The notes under the pieces: generated by a model
What the model saw: only the letters and a program-made list of their open reading frames with translations
The model's database searches: none
What the model was told of the DNA's origin: nothing
Made by a program: the position numbers and the translations under genes
Shown here: positions 27,336 through 35,706 of the stretch, in pieces
Layout: the number at the start of each line of letters is the position of its first letter
Numbering within the stretch: the stretch's first letter is position 1
Source of the DNA: Salinibacterium sp. PAMC 21357
GTDB taxonomy: Bacteria > Actinomycetota > Actinomycetes > Actinomycetales > Microbacteriaceae
DNA length: 64,000 bases
NCBI RefSeq assembly: GCF_000247645.1
Contig: NZ_AHWA01000004.1
Coordinates: 744,001 to 808,000, forward strand
Direction: 5' to 3'

Positions 27336-28442
27336 CTAGTTCGCGTACGAACCGCTCAGACGAACAGCGCCACCGTTGACGCCCTTGGCACCCTGTTCGA
27401 AGCCGGTGAAATCGCGAGCGGCCATGGAGACTCGACCGACTTCCCACGAGGGGATGCCGTCGGCGGTGAGGGCGGCGATGGTGGCGTCGGCAGCATCCGC
27501 GGCCACGATCGCGATCATGCCGATCCCGAGGTTCCAGGTTCCTTCGGCACTTTCGAGGCTGGAACCAGCCAGGTCAGACAGCACGCGGAACACGGTGGGC
27601 GGCGACCAGGTCGAGCGCTCAACTTCAACCCACGAGCCGACAGGCAGCACGCGCGCGAGGTTAGCGGCGATGCCACCACCGGTGACGTGGCTGAGCGAGT
27701 GCACAGCACCGGGCTGGGCGTCGAGCAGGTTGAGCAGCGGCATTGTGTAGAGGCGGGTCGGCTCGAGGAGCACTTCGCCGACAACTCCACCGAGTTCGTT
27801 GAGGTGGTCGCTGTAGCCGACCTTGTTGTTGGCCAGAATGTGGCGAACAAGCGAGAAACCGTTCGAGTGGATGCCCGAGGACTCCATCGCGATCACCACA
27901 TCGCCATCGGCCACGAGGTGCGGGCCCAGCTGCGATCCGGCTTCGACCACACCAGTTGCCGCACCGGCTACGTCGTAATCGTCTGGCCCGAGAAGACCGG
28001 GGTGTTCTGCCGTTTCGCCGCCGACCAGCGCGGTGCCGGTAGCCGAGCATCCACGAGCAATGCCCGCAACGATGTCAGCGATGCGCGAGGGAACGACCTT
28101 GCCGCACGCAATGTAGTCCGTCATGAAGAGGGGCTTGGCGCCGACCACGATGATGTCGTCAACCACCATGCCGACGAGGTCTTGGCCGATCGTGTCGTGC
28201 TTGTCGAGAGCCTGAGCGATCGCAACCTTCGTGCCCACGCCATCCGTCGACGTGGCCATCAGCGGGTGCGTGTAGTCCTTGAGGAACGAGGCGTCATAGA
28301 GGCCTGCGAAGCCGCCGAACCCTCCCACAACGTTGGGCCCATGAGTGGCACTGACGGCCGCCTTCATGAGTTCGACGGCACGGTCGCCAGCGGCGGTGTC
28401 AACACCGGCTGCGGCATAGCTGGAAGAAGAGTTCTCGGTCAC
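27336..28442 (-). CDS. purM: Phosphoribosylformylglycinamidine cyclo-ligase
   Basis: AIR synthetase; it closes FGAM to AIR using ATP in purine biosynthesis. Features are SYAAAGVDTAAGDRAVE at the N-terminus, DGVGTKVAIAQ, the GMVVDDIIVVGAKPLFMTDYI block and SHVTGGGIAANLARVLP. The start at GTG 28442 (VTENSSSSYAAAGVD) is preferred because TACGCT lies 6 nt upstream, a leaderless arrangement, and the longer frame lacks family similarity. It is divergent from purF, whereas in many actinobacteria the two are codirectional. Confidence 0.95.
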   Translation of the reverse strand: MTENSSSSYAAAGVDTAAGDRAVELMKAAVSATHGPNVVGGFGGFAGLYDASFLKDYTHPLMATSTDGVGTKVAIAQALDKHDTIGQDLVGMVVDDIIVVGAKPLFMTDYIACGKVVPSRIADIVAGIARGCSATGTALVGGETAEHPGLLGPDDYDVAGAATGVVEAGSQLGPHLVADGDVVIAMESSGIHSNGFSLVRHILANNKVGYSDHLNELGGVVGEVLLEPTRLYTMPLLNLLDAQPGAVHSLSHVTGGGIAANLARVLPVGSWVEVERSTWSPPTVFRVLSDLAGSSLESAEGTWNLGIGMIAIVAADAADATIAALTADGIPSWEVGRVSMAARDFTGFEQGAKGVNGGAVRLSGSYAN

Positions 28443-28561
28443 GGCTCCAGCGTACCGGTCTGCGGGTTGCCGCACGCAGCAGCAGAACGGCCGGATGTGA
28501 GAAGCTAGACCGTACTCACACCGGGTACGCGCTCTACGACCTCAGGGAGCCACGCGAAAGC
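28443..28561. promoter_or_regulatory. purM/purF divergent promoter region
   Basis: The 119-bp gap carries the purM -10 (TACGCT on the minus strand, 28449-28454). It should also carry the purF promoter, for which I see no clear hexamers. No purine riboswitch is evident. Confidence 0.4.
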
Positions 28562-30019
28562 ATGTGCGGCATTGTCGGTATCGTCTCTTCTCAACCCGTC
28601 AACCAGCAAGTTTATGACGCTCTGCTGCTTCTGCAGCACCGCGGTCAAGACTCCACGGGTATCGCCACTTCCGACGGCAGCACTCTGCACTTGCAGAAGG
28701 CCAATGGCCAAGTTCGTGAGGCGTACCGCACTCGCGATATGCGCAACCTCGTCGGAACCTCGGGCCTCGGCCACGTGCGTTACGCCACCAAGGGCAATGC
28801 CTTCAATGAGAATGAAGCGCAGCCGTTCTATGTGAACGCGCCCTACGGCATCATCCTCGTTCACAACGGCAACCTCACGAACACGCAGCAGCTCACCGAC
28901 GAACTGTTCCGCATCGACCGCCGTCACCTCAACACCACGAGTGACACCGAACTGCTCGTGAATGTTCTCGCCAACGAACTTCAAGAGCAGGTCTCGGGAA
29001 ACGACCTCGACCCCGAGCAAGTTTTCACCGCCATCTCGCGCGTGCACGACCGCGTCGAGGGCTCCTACGCCGCGATCGCACTGATCGCCGGGCACGGCTT
29101 GCTCGCCTTTCGCGACCCCTACGGCATCCGCCCGCTCGTATTGGGCCGCCGCCAGACTGGCTTGGTCGGTAACGAGTGGATCGTGGCATCCGAATCTCTC
29201 GTGCTCGAAAGTGCCGGCTACGAACTGGTGCGGGATGTTGAGCCCGGCGAAGCGATCTTCATTACGCCCGATGGCGAAATGTTCTCCAAGCAGTGCGCCA
29301 AAGCACCGGTGCTGATTCCGTGCTCGTTCGAATACGTCTACCTGGCTCGCCCCGACTCGATCATGAACGGCATCTCCGTTTACGAAGCTCGTCTGCGTTT
29401 GGGCAACAAGCTCGCCGACACGATCGCCAAGTACACCCCCATGGGCGACATCGACGTAGTGATGCCCATCCCGGATTCGTCACGCCCCGCCGCCATGCAG
29501 GTTGCGCAGAAGCTCGGCGTTGAATACCGCGAAGGTTTCTACAAGAACCGCTACGTCGGTCGCACCTTCATCATGCCCGGCCAGGCCGAGCGCAAGAAGA
29601 GCGTGAAGCAGAAGCTGAACGCGATGGGCACCGAGTTCAAGGGCAAGAACATCCTGATTGTGGATGACTCCATCGTGCGGGGCACCACCTCGAAAGAGAT
29701 CGTGCAGATGGCGCGCGAAGCCGGTGCCAACAAGGTCACCTTCACGTCGGCCGCCCCACCAGTGCGCTACCCCCACGTGTACGGCATCAACATGCCGAGC
29801 CGTGCCGAGCTCGTTGCCCACGGTCGCAAGATTCCCGAGATCGCCATGGAAATGGGTGCTGACGCCCTCATCTACCAAGAGGTCGCCGACATGCAAGCCG
29901 CGATCGTCGAGGGATCAAACGTGACAGCGCTCGAAATGAGCTGCTTCACCGGCGAATACATCTCCGGCAACATCACGCCCGAATACCTCGACTGGCTCGA
30001 AAAAAGCCAACTGAGCTAG
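28562..30019 (+). CDS. purF: Amidophosphoribosyltransferase
   Basis: First committed step of purine synthesis: PRPP + glutamine to phosphoribosylamine. The N-terminal nucleophile hydrolase glutaminase starts directly with Met-Cys (MCGIVGIVSS), so no propeptide is needed. LLLQHRGQDSTGI, GHVRYATKG and LVHNGNLTN follow. The C-terminal phosphoribosyltransferase has the PRPP loop ILIVDDSIVRGTTS and the FIMPGQAERKKSVKQKLN flexible loop. The length, 485 aa, is normal. The iron-sulfur cysteines of Bacillus-type PurF may be present in part (C-terminal SCFTGEY). Confidence 0.97.
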   Translation: MCGIVGIVSSQPVNQQVYDALLLLQHRGQDSTGIATSDGSTLHLQKANGQVREAYRTRDMRNLVGTSGLGHVRYATKGNAFNENEAQPFYVNAPYGIILVHNGNLTNTQQLTDELFRIDRRHLNTTSDTELLVNVLANELQEQVSGNDLDPEQVFTAISRVHDRVEGSYAAIALIAGHGLLAFRDPYGIRPLVLGRRQTGLVGNEWIVASESLVLESAGYELVRDVEPGEAIFITPDGEMFSKQCAKAPVLIPCSFEYVYLARPDSIMNGISVYEARLRLGNKLADTIAKYTPMGDIDVVMPIPDSSRPAAMQVAQKLGVEYREGFYKNRYVGRTFIMPGQAERKKSVKQKLNAMGTEFKGKNILIVDDSIVRGTTSKEIVQMAREAGANKVTFTSAAPPVRYPHVYGINMPSRAELVAHGRKIPEIAMEMGADALIYQEVADMQAAIVEGSNVTALEMSCFTGEYISGNITPEYLDWLEKSQLS

Positions 30020-30062
30020 CACCGCTGCGGCTCGGGCCGCGGTGACATAGCCGCCGACCGAG

Positions 30063-30500
30063 CTAGTTCTCGAGGGTGCCTTCGTAGGCTTCTGGCTCGA
30101 CAGTTTCGTGTTCGACCGTTGCCGCACGTGCGCGACGAATTGAGACACGGTCAAGGATGAGCACGACGAGTGCCCCCAGCGCGACACCAGCGGGAACGCC
30201 AAAAAGACTGAAGTAGCCGAAGAGTGCCCCGAACCCGACAACGGGGTCGACCGGGAATGACATCGTGAGAATGAACGTCACGATCGCCCCAACGCCACCA
30301 CCGATGATCAGGAACGGCCCGAACTTGGGGGCGCGGCGAATTCTTACGTCGCCAGACTCCACCGAGCTAATGAGCGCGGGTGAGCGAAGCTGGGCGGCCT
30401 GGGGCTGCGCGGCATGCTCAGCCTGCTCGGCCTGCGAAATCTGCTGCTCAGGCTGCTGCGGTTCGGATGCCGCTGGCTCGTGTTCTGGCGTAATACTCAC
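30063..30500 (-). CDS. Two-TM membrane protein of unknown function
   Basis: A 145-aa protein with a Gln/Glu/Ala-rich cytosolic N-terminus and two TM helices (FGPFLIIGGGVGAIVTFILTMSF and a Gly-rich ALFGYFSLFGVPAGVALGALVVLIL). A short basic-acidic tail follows. The GTG start at 30500 overlaps the SCP gene stop (GTGA), implying translational coupling and a shared function or regulation. Homologues in this position near purF/purD are common in actinobacteria, but no role is known to me. Confidence 0.7.
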   Translation of the reverse strand: MSITPEHEPAASEPQQPEQQISQAEQAEHAAQPQAAQLRSPALISSVESGDVRIRRAPKFGPFLIIGGGVGAIVTFILTMSFPVDPVVGFGALFGYFSLFGVPAGVALGALVVLILDRVSIRRARAATVEHETVEPEAYEGTLEN

Positions 30501-30868
30501 GGGACTATTCTCTCCCACGTCAGCGGCAAGTATTCGCTGAGGTCGGCACGCGACCCCGAGGCGCTGATATCTCCGGAGTCGAGGGCCTCGGCCCACTCTC
30601 GCGTTCCGGTGGCCAGCGCAATCCAGGTGGCGGCATCCATCTCAACAACATTGGGCGGGGTGCCGCGGGTGTGGTTGGGCCCTTCGATAGCTTGAACGGC
30701 GCCGTAGGGCGGAACCCGCACCTCGACGGAGTTGCCTTCGGCATCGCGCCCCAATACCTGCAAGAGGTAGCGAACTGCGGTGGCCGTCGCATCGCGATCG
30801 GCTCGACCATCGTTAACCATTCGGATGCTTGCTTCGCCAGCAATTGCGGCAATCTTCAGCTGCGCCAT
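30497..30868 (-). CDS. SCP-like (sterol carrier family) protein
   Basis: A 123-aa protein resembling the actinobacterial sterol-carrier-family / MDMPI C-terminal-like proteins: EVRVPPYGAVQAIEGPNHTRGTPPNVVEMD and ATWIALATGTREWAEAL. The family is often found next to purF and purD. The ATG is 6 nt after TAGCGT (leaderless). It is divergent from purD with only 47 bp between start codons and is coupled to the membrane protein gene downstream. Confidence 0.8.
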   Translation of the reverse strand: MAQLKIAAIAGEASIRMVNDGRADRDATATAVRYLLQVLGRDAEGNSVEVRVPPYGAVQAIEGPNHTRGTPPNVVEMDAATWIALATGTREWAEALDSGDISASGSRADLSEYLPLTWERIVP

Positions 30869-30915
30869 ACCTAAACGCTAGCAAGGAACACTGAACGCTT
30901 GGTTAGGCTGTGCTT
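30869..30915. promoter_or_regulatory. Compact divergent leaderless promoters of SCP gene and purD
   Basis: TAGCGT (minus strand, 30875-30880) lies 6 nt from the SCP-like ATG, and TAGGCT (plus strand, 30904-30909) lies 6 nt from the purD GTG at 30916. Only 23 bp separate the two -10 elements, so their -35 regions must overlap. Confidence 0.55.
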
Positions 30916-32166
30916 GTGCGAATTCTTGTTCTTGGATCCGGTGCCCGCGAGCACGCCATCGTTACGTCTCTTCTCAGCGAGGAGGAGGCGCACGAAATAA
31001 CGGCTGCGCCCGGCAACGCCGGCATTGCGTCAGTCGTTGAGACGGTGGCGCTCGACCCCACACGCGGAAGCGTTGTGACCGAGTACGCCCTCGACAACGA
31101 CATTGAGTTGGTCATCATCGGGCCAGAGGCTCCGCTCGTTGCTGGGGTTGCTGATGATCTGCGCCGCCGCGGCATTGCCGTGTTCGGCCCGGGCAAGGCT
31201 GCCGCTGCACTTGAGGGCAGCAAGACGTTTGCGAAGCGCATCATGGATGCCGCCAACGTGCCGACGGGTCGTGCCCACCGGGCGGGCTCGATGGAAGAGG
31301 CCCTCGAGGCTCTCGACGAGTTCGGTGCCCCTTATGTCGTGAAGGCCGATGGTCTGGCGGCAGGTAAGGGCGTTCTCGTGACGGGCGACCGCAATGCGGC
31401 CGTCGACCACGCGAAGTATTGGCTGGGCCAGGGCAGCGTGCTTATCGAAGAATACCTCGCGGGTGAAGAGGTTTCTCTCTTCTTGCTCAGCGATGGCCAC
31501 AACGTTGTTCCGCTCTCACCGGCGCAGGATTACAAGCTTGCCTATGACGGCGACAACGGCCCCAACACTGGCGGAATGGGTGCCTACTCCCCGCTCAATT
31601 GGCTGCCAGACAACTTTGTTGATGAAGTGATCGACACCATCGCGATCCCCACGATCCGTCAGCTCGCTGCGGAACAAACCCCTTTTATCGGCCTCCTCTA
31701 CTGCGGGCTCATTGTCACGAAGGACGGCATCCGCGTTATCGAGTTCAACGCCCGTTTCGGTGACCCCGAGACTCAGGTTGTCTTGCCTCGCCTCGTGACG
31801 CCGCTGAGCTCGCTGCTCTATGCGGCCGCTACCGGCGGTCTGCCCGACCATGCAACGCCCGTCTTCACCGACGATGTTGCAGTGACGGTTGTGCTGGCCA
31901 GCGAGGGCTACCCCGAGAACCCAAAGATTGGTCGCCCCATTACTGGTTTGGATGCGGCACTCGCCGTTCCCGGAATCACTATCGCCCATGCGGCCACCGC
32001 CAAAAAGGGGGATGAGTTTGTCGCTACTGGCGGACGCGTGCTCAGCGTTGTCGCCACCGGCGCAACTTTCGCCATCGCCCGCGAACGCGCCTATGAAGCA
32101 CTCGGCCACATCACGCTTGAGGGCGGCCATTACCGCACCGATATCGCACTTCGTGTTGCCCAGTGA
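30916..32166 (+). CDS. purD: Phosphoribosylamine-glycine ligase
   Basis: GARS; an ATP-grasp enzyme joining phosphoribosylamine and glycine. It has the N-terminal LVLGSGAREHAI, GPEAPLVAGVAD, the ATP-grasp YVVKADGLAAGKGV and GGMGAYSP, and FNARFGDPETQV. The start at GTG 30916 is preferred to GTG 30910 because it sits 6 nt after TAGGCT and gives the usual RILVLGSG N-terminus. It overlaps purC by 4 bp (GTGA). Confidence 0.96.
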   Translation: MRILVLGSGAREHAIVTSLLSEEEAHEITAAPGNAGIASVVETVALDPTRGSVVTEYALDNDIELVIIGPEAPLVAGVADDLRRRGIAVFGPGKAAAALEGSKTFAKRIMDAANVPTGRAHRAGSMEEALEALDEFGAPYVVKADGLAAGKGVLVTGDRNAAVDHAKYWLGQGSVLIEEYLAGEEVSLFLLSDGHNVVPLSPAQDYKLAYDGDNGPNTGGMGAYSPLNWLPDNFVDEVIDTIAIPTIRQLAAEQTPFIGLLYCGLIVTKDGIRVIEFNARFGDPETQVVLPRLVTPLSSLLYAAATGGLPDHATPVFTDDVAVTVVLASEGYPENPKIGRPITGLDAALAVPGITIAHAATAKKGDEFVATGGRVLSVVATGATFAIARERAYEALGHITLEGGHYRTDIALRVAQ

Positions 32167-33104
32167 GTGACACCGTGAACGACGCTGCTGGTGCGGATGC
32201 TGGGTCGGGTGCGGCTGCGGATGCTGCTGTGAACGATGCCGCGAGCGCCTGGACGTTGACGTATTCCGGAAAAGTCCGCGATCTGTATGTCCGGGCCGAC
32301 GAGCCACAGCTTGTACTCATGGTTGCCAGTGATCGGGTCAGCGCGTTTGACCATGTGCTTGAGCCGGGCATCCCCGGCAAGGGTGCTTTACTGACGCAGT
32401 TGAGCAAGTGGTGGTTCGCGCAGTTGTCGGACATGCCCAATCATTTGGCGGATGCCGCTGGCGGCGTGAATCTCGACGTAGAGGCCCCCGCGGAACTCGC
32501 AGACCGGTCGATGATTGTGAAGCGGCTAGAGATGTATCCGGTGGAGTGCGTCGTTCGCGGCTACCTGTCGGGCAGTGGCTGGCTGGAGTATCAGGAATCG
32601 CAGAGCGTGTGCGGAATCGCGCTGCCCGCAGGTTTGAGCGATGGCGACCGCCTGCCCGATCCCATTTACACGCCGGCGTGGAAAGCGCCAATGGGTGAGC
32701 ACGACGAGAACATCAGCTTTGAGCGCACCGTCGAACTCGTCGGTGCTGAGGTTGCAACTGCGCTTCGGGATGCTTCGCTCGACATCTTCGCCAGGGCCTC
32801 CGCCATTGCAGAAACTCGTGGCGTGATTCTCGCTGACACCAAGTTCGAGTTCGGCGCTGACCCCGAGACCGGTGCTCTTGTGCTGGCCGACGAGGTTCTG
32901 ACGAGCGACTCGAGTCGTTACTGGGATGCCGAACTCTATGCCGCCGGCGGCCCTAGCCGGCTGGCAAGTTTCGACAAGCAAATCGTGCGCAACTGGCTTA
33001 TCGAGAACTGGGACAAGCAGGGCGTTCCGCCCGAGCTGCCGGCCGAGATCGTCGAGCAGACAGCTGCGCGCTATCGCGAGTTGATTGAGCGGCTTACGGC
33101 GTAG
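32163..33104 (+). CDS. purC: SAICAR synthetase
   Basis: It converts CAIR, aspartate and ATP to SAICAR. Family motifs are YSGKVRDLY, VASDRVSAFD, RLEMYPVECVVRGYLSGSGW, GVILADTKFEFG, DEVLTSDSSRYWD and SFDKQIVRNWL. The N-terminal ~28 residues are an Ala/Asp/Gly-rich extension with VNDAA twice, absent from most PurC proteins and possibly untranslated if a later start is used. The GTGA overlap with purD supports the given start. Confidence 0.95.
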   Translation: MSDTVNDAAGADAGSGAAADAAVNDAASAWTLTYSGKVRDLYVRADEPQLVLMVASDRVSAFDHVLEPGIPGKGALLTQLSKWWFAQLSDMPNHLADAAGGVNLDVEAPAELADRSMIVKRLEMYPVECVVRGYLSGSGWLEYQESQSVCGIALPAGLSDGDRLPDPIYTPAWKAPMGEHDENISFERTVELVGAEVATALRDASLDIFARASAIAETRGVILADTKFEFGADPETGALVLADEVLTSDSSRYWDAELYAAGGPSRLASFDKQIVRNWLIENWDKQGVPPELPAEIVEQTAARYRELIERLTA

Positions 33105-33133
33105 TTGAGCGATACTGACGATAAAGTCGGGCC

Positions 33134-33679
33134 ATGGGCAAACTCTTCGACAGCATTGACGACAGCCTGAAAACGTGGGTTGAAGCGCAACCATTGTGGT
33201 TCGTTTCCACTGCCCCGCTCTCGACTGACGGCCACGTCAACATGTCACCGCGGGGCCACGATTCGTTTTCGGTGCTGGGCCCCAATTCTGTGGGGTGGGT
33301 CGACTACACGGGCAGTGGAGTCGAGACTATTGCGCACCTGCGAGAAAACGGCCGCGTCTGCGTCATGTTCCTGTCATTCGAGGAGCGGCCCCGCATCGTG
33401 CGGTTTCACGGCACCGGGAGCGTCCATCTTCCCGGTGATGCAACCTTCGACGATGTCGTGGCGCGACATCCGGAACACCCCAGCACCCGTGCCGTAATCA
33501 CCGTCGACGTCACGAGAATTAGCGACTCCTGCGGATGGGGAGTGCCCCTCATGCAGATGACCGGCGAACGCGATCTTCTCCGACTGCAAGCAGAGAAAAA
33601 GGGGCCGGCGGGACTGGCTGATTATCGTGCTGAGAAAAACACTCTGAGCATCGATGGGCTTCCGGGGCTCGCCTCGTAG
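33134..33679 (+). CDS. Pyridoxamine 5'-phosphate oxidase-family flavin protein
   Basis: A 181-aa split-barrel FMN protein: WFVSTAPLSTDGHVNMSPRG near residues 22-41, WVDYTGSGVETIAHLRENGRVCVMF, and SCGWGVPLM near the C-terminus. It resembles the general stress/PNPOx-like group rather than true PdxH. It follows purC by 30 bp but has its own TAAAGT 6 nt before the ATG, so it can be transcribed independently as a leaderless mRNA. The substrate is unknown. Confidence 0.85.
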   Translation: MGKLFDSIDDSLKTWVEAQPLWFVSTAPLSTDGHVNMSPRGHDSFSVLGPNSVGWVDYTGSGVETIAHLRENGRVCVMFLSFEERPRIVRFHGTGSVHLPGDATFDDVVARHPEHPSTRAVITVDVTRISDSCGWGVPLMQMTGERDLLRLQAEKKGPAGLADYRAEKNTLSIDGLPGLAS

Positions 33680-33815
33680 GTGCTCTCGTAGGCGTTCGCG
33701 CCCACGGCGTTAGGTGTCGACAGGCCCCGCTGGCGTGATCGGAGTTCGCCACGATCATCGCGAGGCGGAACGGCGGATTATGCGGAAGGCGCTGATCTAG
33801 CCGTGAAATGAAGCA

Positions 33816-33837
33816 GGCCCCTGATCCCTCAGGGGCC
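33816..33837. terminator. Perfect hairpin between convergent genes
   Basis: GGCCCCTGA-TCCC-TCAGGGGCC is a perfect 9-bp stem with a 4-nt loop, placed between the convergent PNPOx-like and GNAT genes. There is no T run on either side, so it may end transcription inefficiently or act with Rho. Confidence 0.5.
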
Positions 33838-33907
33838 GCGCCCGGTAGCCGGAGCATCCGGGTGGTTGTGACTCGATGCTAGTCCGCGCGGCTACCCCGC
33901 GCGAGCC

Positions 33908-34390
33908 TTAGAGCGCAGGCAATCGCAGCAGCATCGTGTCGGAGTCACCGGAGCGACCGACCACCTGAAACCCGAGTCGCGAATACAACGAGCGGGCGTG
34001 GTTGCCATCTTCCACGCTCAGGCTGATGCCGGCCACGCCTCTCGCTGTGGCTTCCGCGAGGAGTTGCTCGAGAAGCCCCGAGCCGACGCCTTGGCCGCGA
34101 AATCCCTCGAACGTCGTGATGCTCAGCTCGGGGATGGCCGCATCGACGAAACCGTAGCCGGGGTGCTCTGCGGAAAAGAAGACCAGCCAGGCGACGGCGC
34201 GGGTGACACCGTCAGCTTCATCCAGCATCCCGAAGTCGGTTCCGCTCGGGAAGCCAGAATAGTAGTGCGCGAGTTCTGCTGACTGGTCGAGGTCGTCGAA
34301 GCTGAAACGCGGCCCACACCAGTTCATGTTGGCCAGCGTTGCCTCTCTCAGAAGCGGTCGGTCAGCTTCAGTCAGGAGGCGGGTCGGCAT
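33908..34390 (-). CDS. GNAT-family N-acetyltransferase
   Basis: A 160-aa GNAT fold with acetyl-CoA binding motif A (ITTFEGFRGQGVGSGLLEQLL) and motif B (GISLSVEDGNHARSLYSRLGFQVV). ATG 34390 is chosen because TACACT sits 6 nt upstream (leaderless) and the protein starts at the usual MPTRLLTEAD. The acceptor is unknown. Confidence 0.85.
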   Translation of the reverse strand: MPTRLLTEADRPLLREATLANMNWCGPRFSFDDLDQSAELAHYYSGFPSGTDFGMLDEADGVTRAVAWLVFFSAEHPGYGFVDAAIPELSITTFEGFRGQGVGSGLLEQLLAEATARGVAGISLSVEDGNHARSLYSRLGFQVVGRSGDSDTMLLRLPAL

Positions 34391-34479
34391 TCGCCCAGTG
34401 TAGGACGCTGACACTCGGCTTGCCACGACGAGGACCCGAGAAAGCACAGCTTTTTACTTAGGTTGACGTTGGCGACTTG

Positions 34480-35010
34480 ATGCGCTTGTGCCGAGGGTCG
34501 TGCCACAGTACTCACACGACGACCGTCCTTCGCGACCCAGTGCCTGCCGACGCCGGCGCTCTCGCTCAATTGCATGTCGCGAGCTGGCGGGAAGCGTATT
34601 CGCACCTGCTGCCGGAGGACTTCTTCACCGCCGAGTTTCTGGCCAAGCGACAGAAGATGTGGGATCACATTCTCAATAGTCCGAGCGAGGAGTTGAGCAT
34701 CCAGCTCGCTGAGCACGCTGGCTCGATCATCGGATTCGCCTGCGTTCAGCGCACCACCTCGACCAAACAAACCGGGTCATCGGACGATACCGAATTTAAC
34801 GCGATCTATGTCTTGGAAGCACACCATGGCAGCGGCGTGGGCCAGGCCTTGCTCGACGCGACCTTGGGCCACTCTCCCGCATCACTCTGGGTAGCCAAGA
34901 ACAATCCTCGCGCTGAAGCCTTTTACCGCTGCAATGGCTTCGAGCTCAATGGAGCTGAAGACATCGACCCTGCGACGCCCCTGTTCATCGGCGTTCGGAC
35001 GGTGCGCTAG
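34480..35010 (+). CDS. GNAT-family N-acetyltransferase
   Basis: About 176 aa, with LRDPVPADAGALAQLHVASWREAY, then IYVLEAHHGSGVGQALLDATL (acetyl-CoA loop) and LWVAKNNPRAEAFYRCNGFELNG. The first ~15 residues (RLCRGSCHSTHTTT) look atypical, so the real start may be slightly downstream. It is divergent from the previous GNAT but not closely similar to it. The substrate is unknown. Confidence 0.8.
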   Translation: MRLCRGSCHSTHTTTVLRDPVPADAGALAQLHVASWREAYSHLLPEDFFTAEFLAKRQKMWDHILNSPSEELSIQLAEHAGSIIGFACVQRTTSTKQTGSSDDTEFNAIYVLEAHHGSGVGQALLDATLGHSPASLWVAKNNPRAEAFYRCNGFELNGAEDIDPATPLFIGVRTVR

Positions 35011-35055
35011 CGTCACGGGCATCCGATCTTAAAGGCGGCCCGTGACGCTTCGGCA

Positions 35056-35529
35056 TTAGCGCAGAGCGGTGATCCCGAAGGTGGCGAGCACACCGAAGGC
35101 GACGCCCCAGATGATGATCGAGATGATTTGCCACTGGATCACGGCGTTGCGCGAAGCACCGAATGAAACCATCGCCGCCGAGGTGATCTGGCTGGGCAGC
35201 AGGGTTTGGCCGAGAAGGCTGACTCCGACAACCCCGTAGCGGTCGAAACGCTCGCGCAGTTTCTGGCGACGCGGCGTTTCCGGCTTGGGCTCACGACCCG
35301 CCGCCACCTTGGCGCGAACCCGGTGGGCGACGAACACGAAGATCAGCATCGAGATCACGTTTCCGACGATCGCAGCGATGATCGCCACGACCGGATTCAC
35401 GCCGGCGACAATCCCGATCACCGAGCCGCCATACGACTCCACGTACGGGATCGCCGCGATCAACATCACGCCCACCCACTGCAGCAGTTCGGGGAGTCCA
35501 GAAGTGAAAGAGGTGAAAGCGTCGTACAT
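35056..35529 (-). CDS. Putative small multidrug export membrane protein
   Basis: A 157-aa membrane protein with four or five TM helices. It begins with LPELLQWVGVMLIAAIPYVESYGGSVIG and contains NPVVAIIAAIVGNVISML and a basic loop RQKLRERFDRYGVVGVSLLG, typical of the Sm_multidrug_ex (COG2426-like) family. Actual drug export is not established for the family. Confidence 0.75.
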   Translation of the reverse strand: MYDAFTSFTSGLPELLQWVGVMLIAAIPYVESYGGSVIGIVAGVNPVVAIIAAIVGNVISMLIFVFVAHRVRAKVAAGREPKPETPRRQKLRERFDRYGVVGVSLLGQTLLPSQITSAAMVSFGASRNAVIQWQIISIIIWGVAFGVLATFGITALR

Positions 35530-35675
35530 GAGGTGCCTTTCGTGAGGTGATGACGTGAATCGCCCGGCTCGTCATCGGCTGGGGTGCCGGGGATGATTCA
35601 ATCTTCGCTGCGGCTGACGCGGCCCGGCAGTGTCGCCGTGTCACGGCATCCGCAGCACTTTCGCACCCGCGACCA

Positions 35676-35699
35676 TGACAAATGTCACTGCTCTACGCT
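35676..35699 (+). promoter_or_regulatory. Promoter and palindrome of the histidine kinase gene
   Basis: TGACA-AA-TGTCA (35676-35687) is a perfect short palindrome. TACGCT (35694-35699) follows, 7 nt before the kinase ATG at 35707, consistent with a leaderless transcript and an operator just upstream. Confidence 0.4.
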
Positions 35700-35706
35700 G
35701 GAGGCC

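Noticed and set aside
26928-28508. 526-aa plus-strand frame over EamA and purM
   Set aside because: It is antisense to two well-supported genes and its composition is typical of a GC-rich shadow.
30020-30050. Hairpin after purF as intrinsic terminator
   Set aside because: The stem is bulged and there is no T run; too weak to list.
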